This document shows positions 16,069 to 24,859 of a stretch of DNA of 40,516 bases, in pieces; the first letter of the stretch is position 1, and every line of letters starts with the position of its first letter. The notes under the pieces are model-generated. The model saw only the letters and a list, made by a program, of their open reading frames with translations. It was not told where the DNA came from and searched no databases. The stretch is taken from NCBI GenBank assembly GCA_021153325.1, contig JAGKTQ010000028.1:1-40516 (forward strand), written 5' to 3'. Both the position numbers and the translations under genes were made by a program. The stretch is from Lachnospiraceae bacterium. Lineage in GTDB: Bacteria > Bacillota > Clostridia > Lachnospirales > Lachnospiraceae.

Positions 16069-17433
16069 ATGATTAACATATTTGAAGTAACAGAAACCAA
16101 TAAAATGATTGAAGAGGAGAACCTTGACGTAAGAACTATTACGCTTGGTATCAGTCTTTTAGATTGTATTGATTCCGATTTAAAAAGACTCAATGAAAAA
16201 ATCTATCAGAAAATTTACGATGCTGCAAAAGATCTGGTAAAGACCGGAGAAGAGATTTCAAGAGAATTTGGTATTCCAATCGTCAATAAGAGAATCTCTG
16301 TAACCCCGATTGCTCTGATTGGTGGCGCAGCTTGTAAAACAGAAGATGATTTTGCTGGTATTGCGAGAACCTTGGACAAGGTAGCACATGATGTAGGGGT
16401 GAACTTTATTGGAGGATATTCTGCGCTTGTTTCGAAAGGCATGACAAAAGCAGATGAATTATTGATTCGTTCTATTCCACTTGCCCTTTCCACAACAGAA
16501 AGAGTGTGCAGTTCTGTTAATGTAGGTTCTACTAAGACAGGAATTAATATGGATGCTGTAAAACTGATGGGAGAAATGGTAAAACAAACAGCCGAATATA
16601 CAAAAGAAGACGATTCATTAGGCTGTGCAAAACTTGTAATATTCTGTAATGCCCCGGATGACAACCCATTTATGGCAGGTGCTTTTCACGGTGTGACAGA
16701 GGCTGATAAGATCATTAACGTAGGTGTCAGTGGACCGGGTGTTGTAAAGACTGCTTTGGAAAAAGTACGCGGTGAAAGTTTTGAAGTACTTTGTGAAACG
16801 ATTAAAAAGACTGCATTTAAAGTAACTCGTGTTGGTCAGCTTGTTGCACAGGAAGCTTCCAAGATGTTAGGAGTTCCGTTTGGAATCGTAGATCTTTCTT
16901 TGGCACCAACACCAGCGATCGGTGATTCCGTTGCAGATATTCTCTGCGAAATTGGTTTGGAATATGCAGGTGCACCGGGAACAACAGCAGCCCTTGCTTT
17001 GTTGAATGATCAGGTGAAAAAAGGTGGTGTTATGGCATCCTCTTATGTAGGAGGATTGAGTGGTGCGTTTATTCCAGTCAGCGAAGACCAGGGTATGATC
17101 GATGCAGTAACAGCAGGAGCTCTGACATTAGAAAAATTAGAAGCAATGACTTGTGTATGCTCTGTAGGTCTTGATATGATCGCAATTCCAGGTGATACAA
17201 AAGCAACAACAATTTCTGGTATCATTGCAGATGAAATGGCAATCGGTATGGTAAATCAGAAGACAACAGCGGTACGTGTGATTCCTGTTATTGGAAAAGG
17301 CGTAGGCGAGACAGTAGAGTTTGGAGGACTTCTTGGATATGCACCAATTATGCCGGTAAATCAATTCTCTTGCGATGCTTTCGTAAACAGAGGAGGAAGA
17401 ATTCCAGCACCGATACATAGCTTTAAGAACTAA
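16069..17433 (+). CDS. PFL family protein (DUF711/UPF0210)
   Basis: The 454-residue protein matches the usual length of the DUF711 family, structurally related to pyruvate-formate-lyase-like barrels but with no settled reaction. Visible family-like segments are MINIFEVTETNKMIEEENLD at the start, GYSALVSKGMTKAD, NVGVSGPGVVK, SLAPTPAIGDSVADIL and SYVGGLSGAFIPVSEDQGM. The true start is ATG 16069, with GGAAAGGATAA upstream; an in-frame GTG at 16042 has no comparable site. It is paired with the ACT gene 64 bases upstream. Confidence 0.9.
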   Translation: MINIFEVTETNKMIEEENLDVRTITLGISLLDCIDSDLKRLNEKIYQKIYDAAKDLVKTGEEISREFGIPIVNKRISVTPIALIGGAACKTEDDFAGIARTLDKVAHDVGVNFIGGYSALVSKGMTKADELLIRSIPLALSTTERVCSSVNVGSTKTGINMDAVKLMGEMVKQTAEYTKEDDSLGCAKLVIFCNAPDDNPFMAGAFHGVTEADKIINVGVSGPGVVKTALEKVRGESFEVLCETIKKTAFKVTRVGQLVAQEASKMLGVPFGIVDLSLAPTPAIGDSVADILCEIGLEYAGAPGTTAALALLNDQVKKGGVMASSYVGGLSGAFIPVSEDQGMIDAVTAGALTLEKLEAMTCVCSVGLDMIAIPGDTKATTISGIIADEMAIGMVNQKTTAVRVIPVIGKGVGETVEFGGLLGYAPIMPVNQFSCDAFVNRGGRIPAPIHSFKN

Positions 17434-17463
17434 GAAAATGTCGATGCAGATAGGAGATAAGGT

Positions 17464-19221
17464 ATGGACTTTAATGGGGTTTATCACAGAGCGAATGACA
17501 ATTTCTGTTATGCTTTGGATGAAGATAAACTGATTATCAATATTAAAACAGGTTATGATGTAAAGGAAGTAAATATTTATCAGGGAGACCCATTCAAATT
17601 CGGTATTTTAGGTGGCGGAGAAGGCTGGGATGGAGAAAAGGTAAATATTGCCTTTAAGAAACGTTTGAAAAATCAAATTTGGTGGACTACGACTGTAGAA
17701 CCGGAATTTAAACGTTTGAAATATTATTTTGAACTGATTACCGAGACAGAAAAGTGGTATTACTTTGAAGATGGTTTTTTAAGTGAAGAGCAGATGCATC
17801 TGGAAGGACGAAGCAAACAGTGTTTTGTTATGCCATGGATGAATCCGTGCGATATCGCAGTAACTCCTGCATGGGTAAATGATACGGTTTGGTATCAGAT
17901 TTTTCCGGAGCGTTTTTGCAATGGAGATGCGAGCCTTAATCCGGAACATACACTACCTTGGAGAGAAGAAGGCAGTGTAAAAAATTCTGAATTTTTTGGA
18001 GGAGATATTCCGGGAATCATTCAGAAACTGGATTATTTGCAGGAACTTGGAATTACCGGTATTTATCTGACTCCAATTAATGAATCTCCTTCCAGTCATA
18101 AATATGACACGACGGATTACTTAAAGATCGATCCACACTTTGGAACAGAAAAGGATTTTAAGGAGCTGGTAGACAAAGCGCATGAAAAGGGAATCCGTAT
18201 CATGGTGGATTGCGTATTTAATCACAGTGGGCAAAATTTTGCACCATGGAAGGATGTGCAGGAAAAGGGACCAGAGTCAGAATATTATGATTGGTTCATG
18301 ATCAATGAATGGCCTTTTAACCATAAAGGCGGCTCTGCAAAGAAGAAACAGTATTATTCCTTTGCGTTTTTTGATGATATGCCAAAGTTAAATACGAATA
18401 ATGAGGTAGTACGTCGATACTTTGTGGATGTATGTAGAAAATGGGTGGAAGATTACGGTATTGATGGACTTCGTTTTGATGTGGCAAATGAAGTGTCACA
18501 TACCTTTTTAAAAGAGTTAAGAAGTGAGTTGAAGGCAATCAATCCGGACATATATCTTCTTGGTGAAATCTGGCATGATGCGATGGGATGGCTTCGTGGA
18601 GACGAATTTGATGCGGTAATGAACTATCCACTTGGACAGAGTATTAAGGATTTCTGGATTGATAAATCTTTGACCGCAGAAGATTTTGAATATACAGTAA
18701 ATCGTTGTTATACCGGATATATGCAGCAGACAAATGATGTGTTATTTAATCTGTTGGATTCTCATGATACAAAAAGACTCCGTTCGGAGGTTCACAGCTT
18801 AGATGAATATTATCAACAGCTTGCAGTGTTGTTTGCTATGCCGGGAAGTCCTTGTATTTATTATGGAACAGAAGTTGCAATGGAAGGCGGACATGATCCG
18901 GATTGTCGCAGATGCATGCCTTGGAAAAAAATTGAAGCGGGCGAATTTGAGGAACGGATCGCAGTGATCAAGCAATTGATAGCATTGCGTAAAAGTGAAA
19001 AATTGCTGCAAAGCAGAAATTTCCATTTCCCAGCAGAGTATGATAATCCAAGAGTGATTCATTTTACAAAAGTAGGTTGGGTTGATAATTATGTAGAAGT
19101 TCTCATAAATTGTTCTGATGAAGAAGTAGAAGTTTCAGAAGGCGGCGAAGTTTTATTTGCCAGACATTTTGAAAACGGAAAACTTTTACAGAATGGTATT
19201 TTGTTCCAAAGAAACAAATAA
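17464..19221 (+). CDS. Cytoplasmic GH13 alpha-amylase family enzyme (neopullulanase/cyclomaltodextrinase-like)
   Basis: The 585-residue protein has an N-terminal CBM34-like beta domain (about 1-125) and a GH13 barrel. The four conserved regions are VDCVFNHSG (I), GLRFDVANE with the nucleophile D339 (II), LLGEIWHDA with the acid/base E368 (III), and LLDSHDTKRL with D435 (IV). The N-terminal domain plus the MPW/RRCMPW loops suggest the maltogenic amylase/neopullulanase/cyclomaltodextrinase group. There is no signal peptide, so it probably acts on imported oligosaccharides. It lies 30 bases after the PFL gene and 26 before the MoxR gene with no terminator. The ribosome site is TAGGAGATAAGGT. Confidence 0.93.
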   Translation: MDFNGVYHRANDNFCYALDEDKLIINIKTGYDVKEVNIYQGDPFKFGILGGGEGWDGEKVNIAFKKRLKNQIWWTTTVEPEFKRLKYYFELITETEKWYYFEDGFLSEEQMHLEGRSKQCFVMPWMNPCDIAVTPAWVNDTVWYQIFPERFCNGDASLNPEHTLPWREEGSVKNSEFFGGDIPGIIQKLDYLQELGITGIYLTPINESPSSHKYDTTDYLKIDPHFGTEKDFKELVDKAHEKGIRIMVDCVFNHSGQNFAPWKDVQEKGPESEYYDWFMINEWPFNHKGGSAKKKQYYSFAFFDDMPKLNTNNEVVRRYFVDVCRKWVEDYGIDGLRFDVANEVSHTFLKELRSELKAINPDIYLLGEIWHDAMGWLRGDEFDAVMNYPLGQSIKDFWIDKSLTAEDFEYTVNRCYTGYMQQTNDVLFNLLDSHDTKRLRSEVHSLDEYYQQLAVLFAMPGSPCIYYGTEVAMEGGHDPDCRRCMPWKKIEAGEFEERIAVIKQLIALRKSEKLLQSRNFHFPAEYDNPRVIHFTKVGWVDNYVEVLINCSDEEVEVSEGGEVLFARHFENGKLLQNGILFQRNK

Positions 19222-19247
19222 AAGAAATGCATAGAAAGGATAAAAAT

Positions 19248-20060
19248 ATGGCAGAAAAATTTGGCACTACTTCGGAATATGTAGCTTCAGAGGAATTAAT
19301 GGCAAGTGTAAATATTGCAATGGCATTAAAGAAACCGCTGTTGATCAAAGGAGAACCAGGAACCGGAAAGACCATGTTGGCAGAAGCGGTAGCAAAATCT
19401 TTAAATAAAAAGCTCATTATATGGAATATTAAATCTACAACAAAGGCACAGGAAGGTCTTTATACTTACGATACGATCCAACGTCTTTATGATGGACAGT
19501 TCGGAGAAGAAGGCGTAGATGATATTGCAAGATACATTAAGCTTGGAAAATTAGGCGAGGCATTTGAGGCAGAGGAACAGGTCGTTTTGTTGATCGATGA
19601 AATTGATAAAGCAGATTTGGAATTTCCAAACGATCTGCTTTGGGAATTAGATCAGATGGAATTTTATATTCATGAGACAAAGAGAACGGTCAAAGCAAAA
19701 CACAGACCGATCGTGATCATTACTTCCAATGCGGAAAAGGAATTGCCGGATGCCTTTTTAAGAAGATGTATTTTCCATTATATTGATTTTCCAAATCAGG
19801 AGTTAATGGAAGAAATTGTAAAAACACATTTCCCGAACGTAGAAGAAAATCTAATGAAAAATGCGATGGAAGTATTTTACTGGATTCGCGATATCAGGGA
19901 TTTGAGAAAGAAACCAAGTACTTCTGAGTTGATTGACTGGATCAATGCGCTTCAGATAGGCGGCATTCCGGCAGAGACACTTATGAAGGAATTGCCGTTC
20001 TTAGGTGTTATGGTAAAGAAGGATGAAGATTTGGAATCTGTGAAAAAAAGGGTAGATTAG
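19248..20060 (+). CDS. MoxR-family AAA+ ATPase
   Basis: The 270-residue AAA+ protein has Walker A GEPGTGKT, Walker B VVLLIDEIDKAD, sensor-like IITSNAEKELPDAFLRRC and a C-terminal helical lid. MoxR ATPases act as chaperones for metal-centre or complex assembly, usually with a VWA-domain partner. That partner follows 3 bases downstream. The start is ATG 19248 with AGAAAGGA upstream; an in-frame ATG at 19227 would place that site inside the gene. Confidence 0.92.
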   Translation: MAEKFGTTSEYVASEELMASVNIAMALKKPLLIKGEPGTGKTMLAEAVAKSLNKKLIIWNIKSTTKAQEGLYTYDTIQRLYDGQFGEEGVDDIARYIKLGKLGEAFEAEEQVVLLIDEIDKADLEFPNDLLWELDQMEFYIHETKRTVKAKHRPIVIITSNAEKELPDAFLRRCIFHYIDFPNQELMEEIVKTHFPNVEENLMKNAMEVFYWIRDIRDLRKKPSTSELIDWINALQIGGIPAETLMKELPFLGVMVKKDEDLESVKKRVD

Positions 20061-20063
20061 CCT

Positions 20064-21269
20064 ATGTTCAGTAAATTTTTTTATACGTTAAAAGAATTTG
20101 GTTTAAATATAACACTCAGTGAATGGCTTACTTTGCAGGAGGCTTTGAATGAAAATCTCTGTGGAAGCAGTCTGACACAGTTTTATTATGTGGCGAGGGC
20201 TATTCTTGTAAAAAGCGAGACGGATTATGACAAGTTCGATATGGCTTTTGAAAAAGAGTTCAAAGCAGTGCAGCATGAGCCGGAGTTAACAAAACAGATG
20301 CTCCGATGGCTGGATAAGTCGGATGAAATTCCGCCAGATCAGTTGACAAATGAAGAGCGCAGCTGGCTCAGTAATGAAGAAGTGATCATTGATAAAGAAG
20401 AAATAGAGCAAAAATTCAAAGAGCGATTGAAGGATCAGGACAGTGAGCATAACGGAGGAAGTTATTGGATCGGTACGATGGGAAAAACTTCTTTTGGTAA
20501 CACAGGAGGAAATGTAGGCGGTGTGCGTGTAGGCGGTAAAACTGGATTTCAATCTGCATTTTCTGTTGTAGGAGCAAGAAAGTATCGCGATTTTCGTGAT
20601 GATAAAGTATTGGATAACAGACAGTTCCAGCTTGCGCTCCGTAAACTGCGCCAGTTTTCTACAAAACTGGATATTCCAAGAACAGAGCTGGATATTGATG
20701 GAACGATAGACAAGACCTGTAACAATGGTGGATGTTTGCAGATCGTGATGGAAAAACCGAGAAAAAATGCGGTAAAATTACTGCTGTTGATGGACTCCGG
20801 CGGCACAATGATTCCGTATAGTAATCTGCTTACGGAATTGTTTCAGTCTGTGCATAAGTCGAACCACTATAAAGATGTAAAAACGTACTTTTTCCATAAC
20901 TGTATTTATTCCCATTTGTACAAAACGCCAGAATGCGAAAATGGTGACTGGATTGAAACAGAATGGATGTTCCGCAACTTAGACAGTGATTACAAAGTGA
21001 TCATTGTAGGAGATGCGGCAATGGCACCAGAGGAGCTTTATTCCACAAGTGGAAATTACAGAGGACCAAATGGTGGACTTTCGGGGGAGGAATGGCTTTT
21101 ACAATTAAAGCGTCACTATAAAAAAGTCGTGTGGCTGAATCCGAAAATGGCACCGGGACATGCACCATGGAGAGAAGCAGAGACCGCGATCAAAGCAATG
21201 TTCCCAATGTATAAACTGACAGTAGATGGCTTGAACCAGGCTATGGTGAAGCTTATGGTGAATAAGTGA
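20064..21269 (+). CDS. VWA domain protein, CoxE-like
   Basis: The 401-residue protein has an N-terminal helical region (about 1-130), a glycine-rich linker (about 133-165, GGNVGGVRVGGKTG), and a C-terminal von Willebrand A domain beginning at KLLLLMDSGGTM. The MIDAS loop reads D-S-G-G-T instead of the canonical D-x-S-x-S, which appears to be a subfamily trait. A later VIIVGDAAMAPEEL contributes the acidic residue. It is the expected partner of the MoxR ATPase. It ends the long codirectional gene run; the terminator is at 21382-21441. Confidence 0.88.
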   Translation: MFSKFFYTLKEFGLNITLSEWLTLQEALNENLCGSSLTQFYYVARAILVKSETDYDKFDMAFEKEFKAVQHEPELTKQMLRWLDKSDEIPPDQLTNEERSWLSNEEVIIDKEEIEQKFKERLKDQDSEHNGGSYWIGTMGKTSFGNTGGNVGGVRVGGKTGFQSAFSVVGARKYRDFRDDKVLDNRQFQLALRKLRQFSTKLDIPRTELDIDGTIDKTCNNGGCLQIVMEKPRKNAVKLLLLMDSGGTMIPYSNLLTELFQSVHKSNHYKDVKTYFFHNCIYSHLYKTPECENGDWIETEWMFRNLDSDYKVIIVGDAAMAPEELYSTSGNYRGPNGGLSGEEWLLQLKRHYKKVVWLNPKMAPGHAPWREAETAIKAMFPMYKLTVDGLNQAMVKLMVNK

Positions 21270-21381
21270 TTTTGTTGTATTTGATTACAAAAATCAGAAA
21301 TTTCATTACATTTTACTAAAATAATAAATATATGTGTCGATATTAGCTGTGAATAAGGGAAAGATGTGAAGGTTTCACAGA

Positions 21382-21441
21382 AAAAGAGACACTGTTATCG
21401 ATGGAACGAGAAAACAGTTTCAAGGTGGCAGTGTCTTTTTT
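21382..21441 (+). terminator. Hairpin terminator closing the polA-VWA gene run
   Basis: GACACTG (21388-21394) pairs with CAGTGTC (21429-21435), with an A-rich 5' flank facing TTTTTT after the stem. The 34-base interior can form a smaller GGAAC/GTTTC stem. The bases 21270-21381 before it show no gene. Confidence 0.75.
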
Positions 21442-21468
21442 AACTCATAGGAAATTCCTATGAGTTAA
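21440..21468 (+). repeat. Near-perfect 29 bp palindrome
   Basis: The 14-base arm TTAACTCATAGGAA (21440-21453), a single A, and the 14-base arm TTCCTATGAGTTAA (21455-21468) form an almost uninterrupted palindrome. It shares its first bases with the terminator T-run. It could be a binding site, a cruciform, or the edge of a dispersed repeat. Confidence 0.85.
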
Positions 21469-21600
21469 AAGCACTTCGTGCAAACGATGTGCAGCTTCGC
21501 GCGTGGAACAAAAGCTGTGTTATGTCAGTAACGTAAGACGCGGAGTGTGCGATAGAACACGTTTGTTCTTACTGGAATAGTTTATAGATAGATGGTGGAG
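21469..21600 (+). other. Structured non-coding stretch before the LytTR gene
   Basis: No gene is seen here. The composition is more GC-rich than the flanks and several short complementary pieces occur: GCAC-TTC-GTGC (21471-21481), CAAACG with CGTTTG about 80 bases later, and GGAACAAA facing TTTGTTC. These could fold into a branched RNA or mark a small dispersed element together with the palindrome at 21440. Confidence 0.4.
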
Positions 21601-21607
21601 GTAGAAA

Positions 21608-22156
21608 ATGTTTCTGATAGGGGTTTTAGGTAGTGTAAAGCAAAGTAGGGGATATTTGGAAAAGCTTATAGAAAAATGGAATGCAGAATGCAAGCTCCTT
21701 TGGTTTGCATCAGAAGAAGAGATTTTGCAAAATAAAGAAGAAATCGATTTATGGATTGTAAATATAGATCAGCTGAAAGAAAGGGAATTTGAATGTATAT
21801 TGGAAAGTTCTATCAAGAAGAAAAGAGTGGAAAAAACAATCGTAGTAAAAAGTGGTACAGTCTATCATAGTGTTTTTATTGAAGATATTGTATTTGCAGA
21901 AAATAATGGTAGAAAAATTATTTTACATCTGGAAGATAAAATATTGGAATTTTACGGAAAGATGGAAGAACTGGGAAACGAATTAGAAAAGGATTTTTTT
22001 CGGTGTCATAGAGGTTATCTGGTAGCTATGTCTAAGATAAAGGGATATGATAGCAGCAATATATATTTAAAAAATGGCGAGAGTGTTTTTTTAGCAAAGC
22101 GTAAATATGGAGAATTTACGGAAAAATATAAACAATATATAGAAAATCAAAAATAA
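21608..22156 (+). CDS. LytTR-family DNA-binding regulator
   Basis: The 182-residue protein ends in a LytTR DNA-binding domain (about 78-175): KSGTVYHSVFIEDIVFAENN, then a beta-rich core, then FFRCHRGYLVAMSKIKGYD. The first ~75 residues resemble a receiver fold (MFLIGVLG, IDLWIVNIDQ) but have no recognisable phospho-acceptor set, so control may not be by phosphorylation. No cognate kinase is adjacent. GGTGGAGGTAG precedes the ATG. The next gene follows after 23 bases and may be a target or partner. Confidence 0.85.
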   Translation: MFLIGVLGSVKQSRGYLEKLIEKWNAECKLLWFASEEEILQNKEEIDLWIVNIDQLKEREFECILESSIKKKRVEKTIVVKSGTVYHSVFIEDIVFAENNGRKIILHLEDKILEFYGKMEELGNELEKDFFRCHRGYLVAMSKIKGYDSSNIYLKNGESVFLAKRKYGEFTEKYKQYIENQK

Positions 22157-22179
22157 TAAATAGAACAGGGGAAAAAGAT

Positions 22180-22920
22180 ATGAGAATTGGGAAAAGCAAT
22201 ATTTTCTTTATGGCAACAAGGTCAAAATTAATACGGAGCAGAAAAACAAAAATGAATTTGGGTACAAGAAGTTCTTCGTGGACAAGCCAAAGTACAAAGA
22301 CCACATCTTTAGTAAAAACTTTGGCACAAAAAAAGGCTTTAGCAGCAAAGAACTCGAGCAAAAGCACATCTACATCACAAACTCTGCTTGAGGAGATTAA
22401 GAAAAATTATACGAGTATGGAAACTGCTGCTGAGAATGCGATGAAGCATTTGCAAAAACTACTTAATACAGGTGAGAGTTCTCTTTGGGGAACGGAAGAG
22501 ACAGAGATGGCAACAGAGCCAAATACAGATAAAATTCAGGATGAGATAACGGAGTTTGTAAAAGCATATAATGATATGGTGCAAAGTTTGAATGAAGAAT
22601 CTGGAACTATAAATACGATGTATAAAAAACAGCTTCATAATTATGTGATCACTCATAAGAGTAAATTAGAAAAAATAGGGATTACAGAAAATATATATGG
22701 GAAGTTAGAACTGGAACAGGAAAAATTGCAGGAGGCAGAAACCGAAAATTTAAAAGCATTGTTTCAGGGAGAAAATTCTTTTGCTGATAAAATAGTGGAC
22801 AGATGTGAAAAGATTGAGGAAAATGCAAAGGCAAATCTGACTTCTTTGAATAGTGCTACTTATAGTTCACTGCTGTCAAGTTATGGAAGCAGCGGGAGCA
22901 GATTTGATTGTGAAGCGTAA
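22180..22920 (+). CDS. Helical/coiled-coil protein, weakly FliD-like, unknown function
   Basis: The 246-residue protein has a basic Ser/Thr/Lys-rich N-terminus (about 1-65) and a mostly helical remainder. The segment DEITEFVKAYNDMVQSLN (about 118-135) resembles the start of the FliD C-terminal region (filament cap), and residues 165-225 form a probable coiled coil. It ends YSSLLSSYGSSGSRFDCEA. No signal peptide or membrane segment is seen. The similarity to FliD is short and by eye only. GGGGAAAAAGAT precedes the ATG, and the gene is probably cotranscribed with the LytTR regulator and ended by the terminator at 22942. Confidence 0.75.
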   Translation: MRIGKSNIFFMATRSKLIRSRKTKMNLGTRSSSWTSQSTKTTSLVKTLAQKKALAAKNSSKSTSTSQTLLEEIKKNYTSMETAAENAMKHLQKLLNTGESSLWGTEETEMATEPNTDKIQDEITEFVKAYNDMVQSLNEESGTINTMYKKQLHNYVITHKSKLEKIGITENIYGKLELEQEKLQEAETENLKALFQGENSFADKIVDRCEKIEENAKANLTSLNSATYSSLLSSYGSSGSRFDCEA

Positions 22921-22941
22921 AAGTGAATAAAAGAAAATAGT

Positions 22942-22979
22942 AAATCCGCAGAAAAGACAAAAAAATCTGCGGATTTTTT
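22942..22979 (+). terminator. Intrinsic terminator
   Basis: AAATCCGCAGA (22942-22952) pairs with TCTGCGGATTT, followed by T. It separates the LytTR unit from the chemoreceptor gene. Confidence 0.9.
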
Positions 22980-23028
22980 GTTAATTTGACGAAAATCAAT
23001 AAAAATGCACAAAAATAATGAAAAAAAC

Positions 23029-23058
23029 TTGAAAAAGGTGTAATATATTCACTATAGG
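23029..23058 (+). promoter_or_regulatory. Probable promoter of the chemoreceptor gene
   Basis: TTGAAA (23029-23034), 18 bases, TATAGG (23053-23058). No SigD (flagellar) consensus was found here. Confidence 0.45.
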
Positions 23059-23081
23059 CTAAAAGTAACGGAGGCGGGAAT

Positions 23082-24809
23082 ATGGATAATCAAAAATTGG
23101 AAAATGTATCAGGAAAGAAAAAGGTAGGGGTTCTTCAAGGAATCCAGACAAAGATTATTGCACTTGTCTTGTTTGCAGTAGCCATTTCTATGGTACTTTG
23201 CTTGTGGACTGCGATACCTTTGTTCAAAGAGGAACTTGGAGATTCAGTGAATGCTAACATGAAGTCATTAGCCATGGCTTATGGTTCAGAATTAGCGGTA
23301 GAAATTGATAAAAATGGTGGAGAGATGTTGGACACAGAAACGTTGTCTGACTTAATCGGAGATATTACAGTTGAAGGTATTGAAGGCAGCTATTGCTATT
23401 TAGTAGACAGTAATGGAATCATGCTTATGCATCCAACAGCTGAAAAGATTGGACAGTCTGTAGAAAATGAAGTAGTCAAAAATCTCGTAGCACAGATAAA
23501 GAATGGCGTTATCCCGGAGGCAGAAACAGTAGAATATTTGTTTAATGGGGAAACGAAGCTTGCAAGTTATTGTGTGTTGGAAGAAAATCACAGTATTTTA
23601 GTCATTTCTGCAGATAAAGATGTAGCTTTACAGGCAATCAGCCAGTTTACAAGAAGTATTGCTTACTGTGTTGTATTTACATTGATCATAGTTTTGGTAT
23701 TAGCAATCATTATTTCTAGAAGTATTGCAAAACCGATTCAACATTTGACAGGTGTCATTGATAGGAATGCAGATTTTGATTTTACAGAAGATACAAAAGG
23801 AAAGTCACTTGCAAAAGGAAAAAGTGAGACTGCTATTATGAGCAGCTCTTTAGAGATTATGCGTGCGAACATATGCGGAATTGTAGAACAGCTTTCAGCT
23901 GTAGCAGGAAAGCTGCAAACAAATTCTGCAGGTTTAAACAATATTGTAGAACAGTTGAACAGCAATTCCTGTGATAATTCAGCAACCAGTGAAGAACTTG
24001 CAGCAAGTATGGAAGAAACATCAGCAACGACAGCATTGATTGATGAAAAAATGGGTAAAATCGATGAAAATGCAAAGAAAATCGGAGAACTTACTATAGC
24101 AGGAGAAGAATCTGCAGAACAGATCATCGTGAAGGCAGATGGCTTAAAACGGGATACAGAAAATGCAAATCAGAAGACGCAGCAAATATATTCACAGGTC
24201 AAGAAAGAATCCGATGAAGCAATTACAAAAGCAAAAGAAATCGAGCGTATTAATGAGCTGACAGATGCCATTGCAGCGATTGCAAGTCAGACAGAATTGC
24301 TTTCCTTGAATGCGTCTATTGAGGCAGCCAGAGCCGGAGAAGCAGGAAGAGGCTTTGCAGTAGTTGCAGGAGAAATCGGAAATCTTGCATCGCAGTCTAC
24401 TGAAACGGCAAACAGTATTTCGGCAATTGTTGCAGGGGTAAAAGATGCTGCAGAGAGCATGGAAAAATGTTTGGAAGAGATGATAAGTTTCATGGAAGAA
24501 ACTGTTATTTCAGATTATCAGAACTTTATTAACGTGAGTGAAGAATATAGCGCAGATGCAAAAGGCTTTTCTGACAGCATGAAGACGATCAGTAATTCCA
24601 TTGAAGAGTTGGAAGAGAATATTGAAGATATTGCAAATTCTATTCAGGGCATCAATTCTACTGTAAATGAAGCAGCTATCAGTATTGGTGACATTGCATC
24701 AAAGGCAACGGATATGGTCGGACTTGCCAGCGATACAGGTAATAAGGCAGAAGATAATGCACAGTTTGCAGAACAATTGGATTCTATTGTAAAACAGTTT
24801 ACTATTTAA
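23082..24809 (+). CDS. Methyl-accepting chemotaxis protein
   Basis: The 575-residue protein has the classic receptor layout: TM1 (about 23-46), an external Cache-like sensor domain (about 47-188), TM2 (about 190-212), HAMP (about 213-265) and a long cytoplasmic signalling coiled coil. The hairpin tip is intact (IASQTELLSLNASIEAARAG, then EAGRGFAVVA), so it should bind CheA/CheW. The sensor has a short PAS-like core (YCYLVDSNGIMLMHP) typical of single Cache domains; the ligand is unknown. GGAGGCGGG precedes the ATG. It is a single-gene unit between the terminator at 22942 and the tyrS promoter. Confidence 0.95.
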   Translation: MDNQKLENVSGKKKVGVLQGIQTKIIALVLFAVAISMVLCLWTAIPLFKEELGDSVNANMKSLAMAYGSELAVEIDKNGGEMLDTETLSDLIGDITVEGIEGSYCYLVDSNGIMLMHPTAEKIGQSVENEVVKNLVAQIKNGVIPEAETVEYLFNGETKLASYCVLEENHSILVISADKDVALQAISQFTRSIAYCVVFTLIIVLVLAIIISRSIAKPIQHLTGVIDRNADFDFTEDTKGKSLAKGKSETAIMSSSLEIMRANICGIVEQLSAVAGKLQTNSAGLNNIVEQLNSNSCDNSATSEELAASMEETSATTALIDEKMGKIDENAKKIGELTIAGEESAEQIIVKADGLKRDTENANQKTQQIYSQVKKESDEAITKAKEIERINELTDAIAAIASQTELLSLNASIEAARAGEAGRGFAVVAGEIGNLASQSTETANSISAIVAGVKDAAESMEKCLEEMISFMEETVISDYQNFINVSEEYSADAKGFSDSMKTISNSIEELEENIEDIANSIQGINSTVNEAAISIGDIASKATDMVGLASDTGNKAEDNAQFAEQLDSIVKQFTI

Positions 24810-24823
24810 ATGAAAAGACAATA

Positions 24824-24852
24824 TTGACAAATAAGAAATCCTAAGCTAAAAT
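24824..24852 (+). promoter_or_regulatory. SigA promoter of the tyrS T-box leader
   Basis: TTGACA (24824-24829), 17 bases, TAAAAT (24847-24852). Transcription should begin near 24859, just ahead of the T-box RNA. Confidence 0.85.
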
Positions 24853-24859
24853 TTGGCTA

